From Ligustrum vulgare (taxonomy: Eukaryota; Streptophyta; Magnoliopsida; Lamiales; Oleaceae): a stretch of DNA of 64,000 bases. Under the pieces are notes generated by a model, which made no database searches, was not told the DNA's origin, and saw nothing but the letters and a program-made list of their open reading frames with translations. A program made the translations under genes and the position numbers. The stretch lies in contig OY743179.1 of NCBI GenBank assembly GCA_963555705.1, positions 21,832,692 to 21,896,691 on the forward strand, read 5' to 3'. Shown in pieces: positions 12,083-25,298 of the stretch. Each line of letters begins with the position of its first letter. Within the stretch, counting starts at the first letter, position 1.

Positions 12083-12094
12083 GCTCTGATACCA
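12083..12094 (-). other. Copia primer binding site (initiator Met tRNA)
   Basis: The minus strand reads TGGTATCAGAGC, three bases inside the LTR end. This is the classic plant copia primer site matching the 3' end of initiator methionine tRNA. It fixes the element as minus-oriented and the LTR at 12097 as the 5' LTR. Confidence 0.9.
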
Positions 12095-12096
12095 AT

Positions 12097-13283
12097 TGTT
12101 GGGAACTCGGGTTGCTCTAATCACAAAAATTGATTTCTTGTGATAGATCATCCCGTTACAGGATTTTCTGTTCTATGTATTTAACTTGGAATAAATAATT
12201 TTGCACACAAAAAGGATTTTGAGAAGATTACATTTGTAGCGTGCTTTACAATAATCTTCATCAACTGCTTCTTGATTCCACCAAAGCTTCAAACCCTCAA
12301 GCTTTCCCCGGTGTTCTCCAATGGCAGCTGTGCAGGTGTGTGGTCACCTTTTTCAAGACCTAGGTTAAACTTGGATTAGGGTTTCTTTGTAAAGAGGAAA
12401 CACACACTACACACTTTAGTGTGTGTTTCGCCACTTTTTCAATTAGGTTAAGAAAAATAGTATTGGGAGACTATTTGTAACCTCTTTACACTCCAAAACC
12501 TTACCAGACCTAGTACCATAACCCAGGCCCATTTCTGCACAACCCAATACAGGTAATAAGCCTGTATAAACCCATTATAGTGAAGCCACCGAGGGAACCT
12601 GATCGGACCCAATTAAACTAAGCTCCAATAAATTAATTATGACCCGATCAACTCTTGATCAGTCAAAATTAATTTATTAATCACGTTCTATTCCACTAAA
12701 AGAACGAGATTGCACTCTTAGTAAAATTGAAATTACTGAAACAATTAATCAATAATTATATCCTTTGACTTATCGTTATTACATGTTACCCCCGTCGATC
12801 AACTCGAATATTCGGAGCAAGTTAAAATGACCAAAATGCCCTTCTCCTAATATTCATAAATTCTCAACTCTCATCTTCTATCTGACAGTTCGATGTGATC
12901 CCATCACATCATACAATTCAACAGTCACTGTCGAATTACTGAGCTCAGATTCAACTGTCCACTAGAAGAACCAGTGAGATTATGATCATACCTAAAAGTT
13001 GACGGATTCCATAATACGAATATATGTTCCTCGTTAGTTCACTTTAATTCCCAAAGTACCGAGATATTGATCAACAATTTGATCTCACCCATTGATACCT
13101 CAAAGAACTTCAAGTTAGTAATCGAAGTCCATTATCCGATTAGGATTAAGGTCCTACGTACGATAATCAAGTGAAATTAAATTTGTATGGTCAGTGTCAC
13201 AAATTAATTTCACGTGGTCCCGTCCAATACATTCCAAACGTACTCTCAATTTTATTACCAAAGTCAAAGATAGACTTTAATAA
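12097..13283 (-). mobile_element. Truncated copia LTR (5' LTR), unit 2
   Basis: It is 1,187 bp, identical at all checked sites to the LTR at 1890-3076, and lacks the outer 226 bp of the full LTR. It is joined at 13283/13284 to the gene-upstream minisatellite of unit 3. The missing piece is the start of U3, so part of the element's promoter is gone. Confidence 0.88.
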
Positions 13284-14204
13284 GTCGTGGTCGAATAATT
13301 TGTGACCGGGAAATAAGTTTGTGATCTTTAAAATTTGTAATTTGTGATCTAAAAATAAATTGTGACCTAAAAATATTTGAGACTGTGACTTTACAAATTT
13401 TTAAGTTGTGACAAAGTAAGTTGAAATTTGTGAGCCCAAAACAAGTTTGACCTATAAATTCGAGATTTGTGACATAGAAATAAGTTGTGATCTTAGAACT
13501 TTGTGAATTGTGACTGAGAAATAAGATGTGATCGAATAATTTGTGACCCCAGAAATAAGTTATGACATATAAAATTGTGATTTGTGACCTAGAAAAAAAA
13601 TTGTAACATCTATAATTCGTAATTTGAACGAGAAATAAATTATAACTAATTAAATTTAATAATTTGTGACCTATAAATTTTGTAATTTGTGACCATAAAT
13701 TAAATATAATTATGACCTTAACCTATTTAATCATCCATTTAATTATTTATATTTTAATAAAAACATGATTTTTAAAACAAGGTACCCAAGTTTCTTTTAT
13801 TTGGAATCCACTTTAAAAAAAACCTCGTACACGTATTTATCCCAAATTTAAATAGCATCGTTAAAATGAATATTCCTAAACACTTGATCACCATGTTTTT
13901 GTAACATTTAACTAGGATGATATGATTTTCATTAGCTAGGATATTATTTTCCTTACTTGGCCACTATGCAACTTGGGCTCTTAGGTAATTTCTCCATACA
14001 ATTTTATGACAGTGCCCTTAAAATATCTGTTAGAATATTTTAACTGATTCGTTCTGTACTATAACCCACAGGGTCCTTATTAGAGAGAGAGAGAGTGAGA
14101 GTGAGTGGCGGGAAAACAAAAAGAGAAAAAGCTATCTCGTCGTCATTTCTGCTAGGGGCTATATTCTGAGAACTCCTAGTTGTGCCTTTCATTGAATACT
14201 AACA

Positions 14205-15091
14205 ATGACGAAGACGTCGAGTCGGAAAAGACAGCGGAATCAACAAGCATGGGGGAAACTTGTTTCCTTGTCGTCTCAGGTTGTAATTTCTAGTTTCCAA
14301 TGAAGAATTTAAATATTATGCGGTATTTTTCTATTCTATTTTTACTATTATTATTAATATTAATTATTATCACTATTATTTATTTTATTTTTTTCATTCT
14401 AGAATCCCGATGTTCTTGTGGGAAATACTAATTTCACGGTTGGTCAAAGAAGCCATTGCGATTTGTGCATCGGCGATGCATCAGCAGATAAACTCTTGTG
14501 CACACTGAGAAAAGAAAAGGAACAGGTAATTCTGAATCTAATAATTTCGAATGTGAGAGGCCATAAGTAAGTAAAATTCCTGTGATTAAGTTTTTTACTT
14601 ATTCTTTATTCTACGTATTTTATATCACAGCTTTAGCCCATGAAAAATTGTAGCAACTGTCGTATTTTTAATGTGTATATAGTTTGCAATCACCCCGTGA
14701 ATGAAATATACAATATTCCAATTTCTCTCTTTCAAATTATTAATATCATACGCCTCAGAAAACCATTACTCAATCTGGTTCTGCTACTTAATCTTGTTCT
14801 AGTTGATTGCAAACAATTAATTTGTCATTGATGACGGAAGCATTGATTATTGATTGTACAGATTTTAGGAACTAAAACTCATGTTATTATTGATTATACC
14901 CACTTTATAGAATGGTCATTATTTTCAGTTTAAGGATTGTCAACTTAATTTGCTTCATTTAATCTCCTTTTGTTTTACCTCTATAGGGAGGAGAATCAAT
15001 TACATCACTTGAAGTTACTGGGCAAGGAGGTTCTGTCCGATTGAATGACGTGATTGTTGGGAACTCGGGTTGCTCTAATCACAAAAATTGA
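14205..15091 (+). pseudogene. Truncated FHA mini-gene 3
   Basis: Exons are 14205-14279, 14403-14525 and 14987-15091. It appears identical to mini-gene 2: start codon, both introns with GT/AG borders, FHA N-terminal half, and 12 LTR-derived codons before TGA. It has its own copy of the upstream region, so any promoter in it is duplicated as well. Confidence 0.82.
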
Positions 15092-18000
15092 TTTCTTGTG
15101 ATAGATCATCCCGTTACAGGATTTTCTGTTCTATGTATTTAACTTGGAATAAATAATTTTGCATACAAAAAGGATTTTGAGAAGATTACATTTGTAGCGT
15201 GCTTTACAATAATCTTCATCAACTGCTTCTTGATTCCACCAAAGCTTCAAACCCTCAAGCTTTCCCCGGTGTTCTCCAATGGCAGCTGTGCAGGTGTGTG
15301 GTCACCTTTTTCAAGACCTAGGTTAAACTTGGATTAGGGTTTCTTTGTAAAGAGGAAACACACACTACACACTTTAGTGTGTGTTTCGCCACTTTTTCAA
15401 TTAGGTTAAGAAAAATAGTATTGGGAGACTATTTGTAACCTCTTTATACTCCAAAACCCTACCAGACCTAGTACCATAACCCAGGCCCATTTCTGCACAA
15501 CCCAATACAGGTAATAAGCCTGTATAAACCCATTATAGTGAAGCCACCGAGGGAACCTGATCGGACCCAATTAAACTAAGCTCCAATAAATTAATTATGA
15601 CCCGATCAACTCTTGATCAGTCAAAATTAATTTATTAATCACGTTCTATTCCACTAAAAGAACGAGATTGCACTCTTAGTAAAATTGAAATTACTGAAAC
15701 AATTAATCAATAATTATATCCTTTGACTTATCGTTATTACATGTTACCCCCGTCGATCAACTCGAATATTCGGAGCAAGTTAAAATGACCAAAATGCCCT
15801 TCTCCGAATATTCATAAATTCTCAACTCTCATCTTCTATCTGACAGTTCGATGTGATCCCATCACATCATACAATTCAACAGTCACTGTCGAATTACTGA
15901 GCTCAGATTCAACTGTCCACTAGAAGAACCAGTGAGATTATGATCATACCTAAAAGTTGACGGATTCCATAATACGAATATATGTTCCTCGTTAGTTCAC
16001 TTAATTCCCAAAGTACCGAGATATTGATCAACAATTTGATCTCACCCATTGATACCTCAAAGAACTTCAAGTTAGTAATCGAAGTCCATTATCCGATTAG
16101 GATTAAGGTCCCACGTACGATAATCAAGTGAAATTAAATTTGTATGGTCAATGTCACAAATTAATTTCACGTGGTCCCGTCCAATACATTCCAAACGTAC
16201 TCTCAATTTTATTACCAAAGTCAAAGATAGACTTTAATAAATCGAGACGATCTTATCAAAATAAATTGTTCATATTTATTTACTGACCGTGAACGTTAAT
16301 TTTAGATCGAATCACAAATTGAATCTTTCTGTGTTTAACAACTTAAACACTCAATTTGTTATATCAAATCGACCCGTGGACAAACGCAACTTCATATTAA
16401 TACAATCAATTAATATTTTATTTTAAATGTCGTGAATTATACTCTATGGGCATATATAATTCCAACAATCTCCCACTTGCCTTTAGAGTATACATGAAAC
16501 ATCGAATCATCCATCTTGTCAACATCATCATTACACTAATGATTATGTTCTCAACCAAGATAGTAACTCCTTTCGATGTAAGTCCCGGTTGTATAACAAA
16601 CAATCCAAGATTGTGTTATACCCAACCAATTAACCACATTATCTCCTAGTTATATTCCAATTTTGACGACTCTCGAGAGTCCTAGTCAAATCAGATCTTA
16701 ATTAGTTTTAATCCATCAGATCACAAACTGAATAGATAAGCAAATATTTACTCGTTTTTCGAAAACGATTCAGTATATACTTTACCTCTATTCAATGATC
16801 AGATCCCGGATCAAACTAATAATCACCAACAATATCTCCAGCATAAGATATGACCTATCTAGTGCAAAGTAAGGCTTCCTATAGCCGGAGCATAATGAAC
16901 CTTCTCTACCTTACCATGAGTCTTAGGAGAATACTCATAAGATAGATAAAGTCCACAAAGTACATTATTCATTTCAATACTTCAATATTGCAAATATAGA
17001 TAGTATCTTATTATTACATGAAACTTGAGACTATTCTATTTCATTTTTCTCCCACTCCAAAAAGTACGGATGTCTAGAAAAAAATAGACAGTCATCTACA
17101 AGTCCTTCATATCTAATTGCTGGTACCAACTACTATTTAATGAAAATACTCTCACATAAGTAGAGTGTCATTCAAATAAATAGTCGCGAAAACTGTCTCA
17201 TCTTTCTGTATACACGAGTATACTTAAGATATATCAAGATTTTGATCAAGAACATGTATTACAATGGTTCTATCAAATTCTATATTCCATATCTTGAACA
17301 ATTACCCAAATCCAAAGTTGGAAACTTGTAAGTCATGAATTTTACTTTCATGGTATTTAATATGAACTCATCAGATTACACTTTGTAAATGATTTCCTCA
17401 AGATGCATTCAAGAAACAACATCTTGACATCCATTTTTTGTACCTCATTTTCACAATGAACGACAATGGATAAAAGATCCAGGTAAACTTTTGCATGGCT
17501 ATTGGCGAGAAGGGTTTCACAAACCCACAGTCATAAGCCTTGCGCTAAAGGCTTCAACCTTTCAATTTACCCCTCTTTTATCATCTAAAAAATCATCACA
17601 CCCTATAGGTTTGACCCCATTGGGTGCGTCTACAAATATCCAAACTTGTTGGATTACTAGGAATCTAATTCCGAGTTCACATTCACCTTCCATGATTTCA
17701 AGTCTATAACTTCTATCACTTCCCTAAATGAGGAGTTCTTCTCTTATTTCAGTAGAGACTGTCTAAAAAAAACTCTCCGTAGAATAAGCGTCAAGAAGGT
17801 GGTCTTACAACCCTCCCACTCTAGTTAGTCGCTGGAAGTGTATTTCCATTTTGTCCAAACAGAGTCCCTTCCTCTCCTCCCACTACTTGGTATATCCCTA
17901 ATTGGGATCAACCTCTTCACTACCTCTTTATGAACATAAAGAAGAGGCAGAACAGTGAGAACAACTTCAACTACAACCTTTGGTTTTTCCCTGTCCATTG

Positions 18001-21000
18001 GGTTCACCAGGCAAAAATAGTGGTTGAACCACTTGCCTATTTCTCCCACTAGGATCAGCAACCATCGGTTCCGTAGGAAGTCCCAAATCATCAAGATTAA
18101 TTCTATGCGGAAATCTGGAATCAAGTTGTTTGAACCACGTTCTAACATCTTATCCAATAGAATTTTACTTGTGGATTTGTATTCTTCTAAATGCCTTATC
18201 CTCTAAGAAAGTCACATATGTACTCAACAAATACTTTCTGGACCAGAGGATTATAGAAGAAATAATTTCTAGTTTCATTGTATACCTTATATATAATCAA
18301 ACCTTCATTGTTGCCACCATCTCGTCAATCCTTCCTTTCAGCTTGTGTGCCAAAAGTCCCCAAATCTGAATGTGGTATAGACTGGGCTTGCACCCATGCC
18401 ACAACTCTAGGGGTATTTCAGGAAACGAATCAATGGTACTATGCTATGAAGGAACCTGACTATCTCCGGTGTACATTCCCAAATGAAACTAGTAATGAGG
18501 ATAACTCATCATTGATTTGGTATTACCTTGTTCTCCTTTTCGATAAATGGTTCCTAAACTCATATGAGAGATACACAAACCTCGATCAAATAGAAGTATC
18601 TCGATTCTCTTAATTACTTCTCAACTTCTGTCCAAAATTCTAGAATTTCTTCAACATGTTGGATCAATGAGATATTAAGGATAGAATCGAAATCTAGAGT
18701 GATCATCAATAACAGTAATGAATTACTCGTACTCTCTCGTATCTTGAGCACAAAAGAATCCATTCATATCGAAGTGTATTAATCCTCAAACTCTTAAGTC
18801 CATATAATGTATAAGGACTCTTGGTTATATAATCCTCTAAACAAGATTCAGAAAAACAGTATAGATTCCACCTCAGATCCTTTTGAGGTCCATCACTTAC
18901 TAGTATTAAAATCGAGTTTTGGATAAGTGTAACCAAGCCTAAGATCTTAATCATTTTACCCTCTAAATAAAATTCAAAAGCCCACATAGATTCCACCTCC
19001 AAAATACTTAGAGGCTATCTGTACTAGTCTTTCAATCTTATTTAGATAAATATGATTATCTTAAGATCTTATCAAAGAGTTCATTAATACAAGGAATCAT
19101 CTATCCCTTATCATTTGTAGTAATATTACACTTAGAACCATTTACAAGGCTTTGAGATTGTTAATCATTTGTCTCACAATAATAAGAGCATTATTTAACT
19201 TAATTCCAACTAATAACTGGAGATTAAGTGCTAAATAATTCCGCTCAAATAATAAAGAGACAAAATAACAATCAAATTGTTTCGCAACATAAAAGCCCAA
19301 CGGCTCTTTCCATATTACCGTACCCGTGCTTATCCTTATAGTATACTCTATCTCATTGTGTCATTTGGTCACTTAGGACCATATTGCAACAACTTGCAAT
19401 AGTGATTAGTTACTCTAGAATCTATAATCAAGATAGACTCAATTACTAACCATAACACAATGAATAGAGTCTTACTCCATTATAGAGTTTCCAGGAAAGG
19501 CTACTTCCTCATTAATCCTATCTTTGCTCAAAAGCAAAAAGGTTAGAGGGCCTACCATACTATCCGTTACTTTAAAATAATCTCTTCTCTATGAATAGCT
19601 TACATTGAACCTTTCAGGGACACGTTCATCCTGGTGAATATAGTCCACACTGAACCGCAAGAGATCATCTTAAAAGATTTCTCAAGCATTATGTCACATG
19701 AATCAATGTTTGCAAGTGGAACCTCCACCACGTTAAAGTGACCAATCATGTTTTACCAAATAGTCTCTTGCAAAAACGTGATCGGTTCATAAGTAGAGAT
19801 ATATTATAGCTTGATAGCATATTTTGTATAATTAAAATGTTCAAATTATCATAAATACCCTTCCATCGAGAAAATAAATATGGTATCCCATTTTGATGTT
19901 TTTATTGCAAAGTACTTGACATGAGAATCAAAACTATGCAATAAACCATCTCATCAAAATAAAACCATTTTCATTGGAAGATTTATAATTATTTTGAACA
20001 AGGATCTTCTAGCACGAACAAATGTCATAAGTGGAAAGAATTATAACGAGACATGTTACAGTTTTCGCAAATTAGTTGGTGATGTCTAAATATATAACTA
20101 GTTGTGGAAATACGACATTCAAATAAAATAAATGTATTAAACATGAGTTGTATAAATGATGAATACTTTCATATATGATGCATGAATAAAAAATTATGCA
20201 CAAGTAGACCCAAAACTACTATAATATGACGACAACCTAAAACCCCAAAATCTTAAACACATTTCTCTATAGGAGAAATAAATGTGATTTATGGCTAGGC
20301 TGGGACCCTCCCACTAAATTAAATATATCTAGCATCTCATGCAATATTTAATTTATAGTCGTTAAAATTTGGCCATCATTGACATCGTTTGGGTATTCTA
20401 TAGGAAGTCCCCACGATGTCATTGATTTAAGTGTCTAACCCCTATATTAATAATATTTCAAGTACCAAATTAATTATGTCACCTATAGGGTAATCATGAT
20501 TAATTCACACTTAAAAAATCATCACCTAATTGGGCCCAATCCAGTAACCAAAACAGTGCAGCCCTCCTATAGGGAGACTAATTAGATTAGCACGAGGCAT
20601 ACACAGATTTTTACTAATGGACTAATAGGGGAGGCCGTGGGTTCAAAAATTGCACCCTCGCTCACTTAATATTTTGAACTATTGGGTTTTAATTAATAAT
20701 TACCCAATCAATTTTAACTCTTAAAATCAATTTAATTATTAATAAATATATTTATTTTCTAATCTAATATTTAGAAAAGAAAATAAAATATAAAACAATG
20801 CATGACAGTATAGTACCTAGAGCGGTGTATATGCGATCTACATGACATGTTATTTAATGACATTCATTCAAAATTTAATTAAAGTAATAAATAAATGCAA
20901 TAATAAAATAAATAAGAACATAATTTATGGCCCAAACCTAGACACACAATTACAAATTAATAAAGAGTCTATTGAGCCACAAGCCGGCCCAATTCTTCAA

Positions 21001-23490
21001 TTTCTAATTGCAAGTGTCCAGCCCATTACTTGAACTCTTCAAATAATATTTCTCAGCCCATTATCAAACTGGTCCAATCTGTAAAGCTTCAATCTTCAGT
21101 CCAAATATCAAATGTAGTGATCCAATTAAATATTCCAGCCCATTGTAAAATTCAGTCCACATTGCATTGGCCCACCTAAACAATTTAGCCCACATTGCAA
21201 TTAATTAAAGTAGACCAATTTTACAATTACTGGGCTATATTTAATTTCACCCAAATCTATATCTGGCCCAACTTCAATTTAATTCAACAAACCCATTCAG
21301 CAAATCATTTGATTCCGGCCCATTTTCTTAATTCCAAAAAATCGGCCCAGAAGAAGTCACGGCCCAAAAGCAAAATCTGGCCCAAGTTAATTCCTTCTCT
21401 CTGCATGAAGATATACACAGCAATGGAGATTTTGAAAAAAAATTGCAGCCGCCAAGAGGAGACCTTACATCTCCGTCGCCGGGAAAACGTCACGGAAGAA
21501 GCCGCTACTATGATAGCCAACGTGTACCGCCGCCGCCGCCACCACCATCAAAGTGGCGTGACTCACCAACAACAGCAGCGGCAGCACCGTCACCATCGTG
21601 GCGTTGCTGCTCAATGCCCACAGTCGCGCACGCCTCAGTCGTCGTCACTACCACAGCCGCACCCCGCAGGGCCACGTCAAGCACAGACTCGCCACGCACG
21701 GGCACGACGTCGAAATTGCGACGGCGCTGTGGCTCCGCTCCCCCACGGCGAGATAGCGACACCTAAGATGCCTCCATCAATCTCAGTTATCAGCGCCAGC
21801 ATCCAAAGGCACTGTCGCATCCCTTACCTGCCTCCAGTAGGGTTTGCTTTCGTTTTTCTGAAATTGCAGTGAAGGTCCTTCGGCTTATGAAGAAGGTGAA
21901 GTGAAGACCTTATTCTAAAATTGCAGCAATGGTCCTCCGAATTTGGAACTGCTCATCTGGTGCTCTGATTTTTTCAAAAATCTGGAAACTGCATAATCTG
22001 GTCCTCTAATTTTACAATTACAATAGAAAGAACATAAACCCTAATTCTATTGCAAAAATAAAAAATCAAAAGGGAAAACATGGAGTCGTAATCCACCCCT
22101 TTTGTTACAAGACTCGATAATACAAATCAAGATTTTACAAAATAAAATCTATGGCCATAAATTAGTTCAATCAAACATCATCCATCCAATAACAATATAA
22201 ATCACATAATCCTAACACCGCTCAACTAACACATGCATAACAAAATTATTTATTCCTAAATACACAAAACAGTATAAAAAAAAACTGATGCTCTGATACC
22301 AATTGTTGGGAACTCGGGTTGCTCTAATCACAAAAATTGATTTCTTGTGATAGATCATCCCGTTACAGGATTTTCTGTTCTATGTATTTAACTTGGAATA
22401 AATAATTTTGCACACAAAAAGGATTTTGAGAAGATTACATTTGTAGCGTGCTTTACAATAATCTTCATCAACTGCTTCTTGATTCCACCAAAGCTTCAAA
22501 CCCTCAAGCTTTCCCCGGTGTTCTCCAATGGCAGCTGTGCAGGTGTGTGGTCACCTTTTTCAAGACCTAGGTTAAACTTGGATTAGGGTTTCTTTGTAAA
22601 GAGGAAACACACACTACACACTTTAGTGTGTGTTTCGCCACTTTTTCAATTAGGTTAAGAAAAATAGTATTGGGAGACTATTTGTAACCTCTTTACACTC
22701 CAAAACCTTACCAGACCTAGTACCATAACCCAGGCCCATTTCTGCACAACCCAATACAGGTAATAAGCCTGTATAAACCCATTATAGTGAAGCCACCGAG
22801 GGAACCTGATCGGACCCAATTAAACTAAGCTCCAATAAATTAATTATGACCCGATCAACTCTTGATCAGTCAAAATTAATTTATTAATCACGTTCTATTC
22901 CACTAAAAGAACGAGATTGCACTCTTAGTAAAATTGAAATTACTGAAACAATTAATCAATAATTATATCCTTTGACTTATCGTTATTACATGTTACCCCC
23001 GTCGATCAACTCGAATATTCGGAGCAAGTTAAAATGACCAAAATGCCCTTCTCCTAATATTCATAAATTCTCAACTCTCATCTTCTATCTGACAGTTCGA
23101 TGTGATCCCATCACATCATACAATTCAACAGTCACTGTCGAATTACTGAGCTCAGATTCAACTGTCCACTAGAAGAACCAGTGAGATTATGATCATACCT
23201 AAAAGTTGACGGATTCCATAATACGAATATATGTTCCTCGTTAGTTCACTTTAATTCCCAAAGTACCGAGATATTGATCAACAATTTGATCTCACCCATT
23301 GATACCTCAAAGAACTTCAAGTTAGTAATCGAAGTCCATTATCCGATTAGGATTAAGGTCCTACGTACGATAATCAAGTGAAATTAAATTTGTATGGTCA
23401 GTGTCACAAATTAATTTCACGTGGTCCCGTCCAATACATTCCAAACGTACTCTCAATTTTATTACCAAAGTCAAAGATAGACTTTAATAA
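15055..23490 (-). mobile_element. Ty1/copia retrotransposon, copy in unit 3
   Basis: Complete 3' LTR 15055-16467, polypurine tract 16468-16481, interior 16468-22303, primer site 22290-22301 and truncated 5' LTR 22304-23490. This is a segmental copy of the unit 2 element, not a separate insertion: it sits in the same exon base and has the same 226-bp LTR loss. The GGCCCA cluster recurs at 20929-21387 and the GC-rich island at 21442-21767. Confidence 0.9.
17491..19077 (-). pseudogene. Decayed copia pol, unit 3
   Basis: Exact repeat of the unit 2 pol remnant, with the reverse-transcriptase start at 17491-17657, the FYNPLVQKVF block at about 18201-18303, the LELWHG linker at 18344-18421 and GAG-pre-integrase at about 18927-19077. 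The same stops and frameshifts are present. Confidence 0.78.
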
Positions 23491-24411
23491 GTCGTGGTCG
23501 AATAATTTGTGACCGGGAAATAAGTTTGTGATCTTTAAAATTTGTAATTTGTGATCTAAAAATAAATTGTGACCTAAAAATATTTGAGACTGTGACTTTA
23601 CAAATTTTTAAGTTGTGACAAAGTAAGTTGAAATTTGTGAGCCCAAAACAAGTTTGACCTATAAATTCGAGATTTGTGACATAGAAATAAGTTGTGATCT
23701 TAGAACTTTGTGAATTGTGACTGAGAAATAAGATGTGATCGAATAATTTGTGACCCCAGAAATAAGTTATGACATATAAAATTGTGATTTGTGACCTAGA
23801 AAAAAAATTGTAACATCTATAATTCGTAATTTGAACGAGAAATAAATTATAACTAATTAAATTTAATAATTTGTGACCTATAAATTTTGTAATTTGTGAC
23901 CATAAATTAAATATAATTATGACCTTAACCTATTTAATCATCCATTTAATTATTTATATTTTAATAAAAACATGATTTTTAAAACAAGGTACCCAAGTTT
24001 CTTTTATTTGGAATCCACTTTAAAAAAAACCTCGTACACGTATTTATCCCAAATTTAAATAGCATCGTTAAAATGAATATTCCTAAACACTTGATCACCA
24101 TGTTTTTGTAACATTTAACTAGGATGATATGATTTTCATTAGCTAGGATATTATTTTCCTTACTTGGCCACTATGCAACTTGGGCTCTTAGGTAATTTCT
24201 CCATACAATTTTATGACAGTGCCCTTAAAATATCTGTTAGAATATTTTAACTGATTCGTTCTGTACTATAACCCACAGGGTCCTTATTAGAGAGAGAGAG
24301 AGTGAGAGTGAGTGGCGGGAAAACAAAAAGAGAAAAAGCTATCTCGTCGTCATTTCTGCTAGGGGCTATATTCTGAGAACTCCTAGTTGTGCCTTTCATT
24401 GAATACTAACA

Positions 24412-25298
24412 ATGACGAAGACGTCGAGTCGGAAAAGACAGCGGAATCAACAAGCATGGGGGAAACTTGTTTCCTTGTCGTCTCAGGTTGTAATTTCTAG
24501 TTTCCAATGAAGAATTTAAATATTATGCGGTATTTTTCTATTCTATTTTTACTATTATTATTAATATTAATTATTATCACTATTATTTATTTTATTTTTT
24601 TCATTCTAGAATCCCGATGTTCTTGTGGGAAATACTAATTTCACGGTTGGTCAAAGAAGCCATTGCGATTTGTGCATCGGCGATGCATCAGCAGATAAAC
24701 TCTTGTGCACACTGAGAAAAGAAAAGGAACAGGTAATTCTGAATCTAATAATTTCGAATGTGAGAGGCCATAAGTAAGTAAAATTCCTGTGATTAAGTTT
24801 TTTACTTATTCTTTATTCTACGTATTTTATATCACAGCTTTAGCCCATGAAAAATTGTAGCAACTGTCGTATTTTTAATGTGTATATAGTTTGCAATCAC
24901 CCCGTGAATGAAATATACAATATTCCAATTTCTCTCTTTCAAATTATTAATATCATACGCCTCAGAAAACCATTACTCAATCTGGTTCTGCTACTTAATC
25001 TTGTTCTAGTTGATTGCAAACAATTAATTTGTCATTGATGACGGAAGCATTGATTATTGATTGTACAGATTTTAGGAACTAAAACTCATGTTATTATTGA
25101 TTATACCCACTTTATAGAATGGTCATTATTTTCAGTTTAAGGATTGTCAACTTAATTTGCTTCATTTAATCTCCTTTTGTTTTACCTCTATAGGGAGGAG
25201 AATCAATTACATCACTTGAAGTTACTGGGCAAGGAGGTTCTGTCCGATTGAATGACGTGATTGTTGGGAACTCGGGTTGCTCTAATCACAAAAATTGA
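24412..25298 (+). pseudogene. Truncated FHA mini-gene 4
   Basis: Exons are 24412-24486, 24610-24732 and 25194-25298. It appears identical to mini-genes 2 and 3. This is the copy nearest the detached 3' exons at 29200-30503. The two are separated by the LTR and partial element, and the join is in no usable reading frame. Confidence 0.82.

Larger units (their letters stand above)
3077..13283. repeat. Tandem array unit 2 (10,207 bp, complete)
   Basis: The order is minisatellite, FHA exons 1-3, complete copia LTR (4848-6260), element interior (6261-12096) and truncated LTR (12097-13283). The next unit begins at 13284. All landmarks checked (mini-gene ATG, LTR starts, primer binding site, small reading frames) recur at exactly +10,207. 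The unit junction is ...TTTAATAAGTCGTGG, where the LTR's TAATAAATCG meets the gene-flank AAATAAGTCG, a short microhomology. Confidence 0.95.
4848..13283 (-). mobile_element. Ty1/copia retrotransposon, copy in unit 2 (minus orientation, coding region decayed)
   Basis: Both ends are diagnostic. The complete LTR at 4848-6260 starts TG and ends CA. Next to it is a polypurine tract (minus strand GGCAAGTGGGAGAT, 6261-6274), marking it as the 3' LTR. Next to the other LTR (12097-13283) is a primer binding site (minus strand TGGTATCAGAGC, 12083-12094) that fits the plant initiator-Met tRNA. The interior is 5,836 bp. Translated fragments of GAG-pre-integrase, integrase tail and reverse transcriptase appear in copia order, but no long reading frame survives. 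The outer 226 bp of the 5' LTR were lost when the tandem junction formed. The LTRs differ by only about 6 substitutions and 1 indel over 1,187 bp, so a decayed, non-autonomous element probably transposed recently. Confidence 0.9.
13284..23490. repeat. Tandem array unit 3 (10,207 bp, complete)
   Basis: It has the same content and order as unit 2. All small reading frames translate to identical strings in both units, and no base difference was found in the blocks compared by eye. Such identity implies very recent duplication, ongoing homogenisation, or an assembly artefact. Confidence 0.95.
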
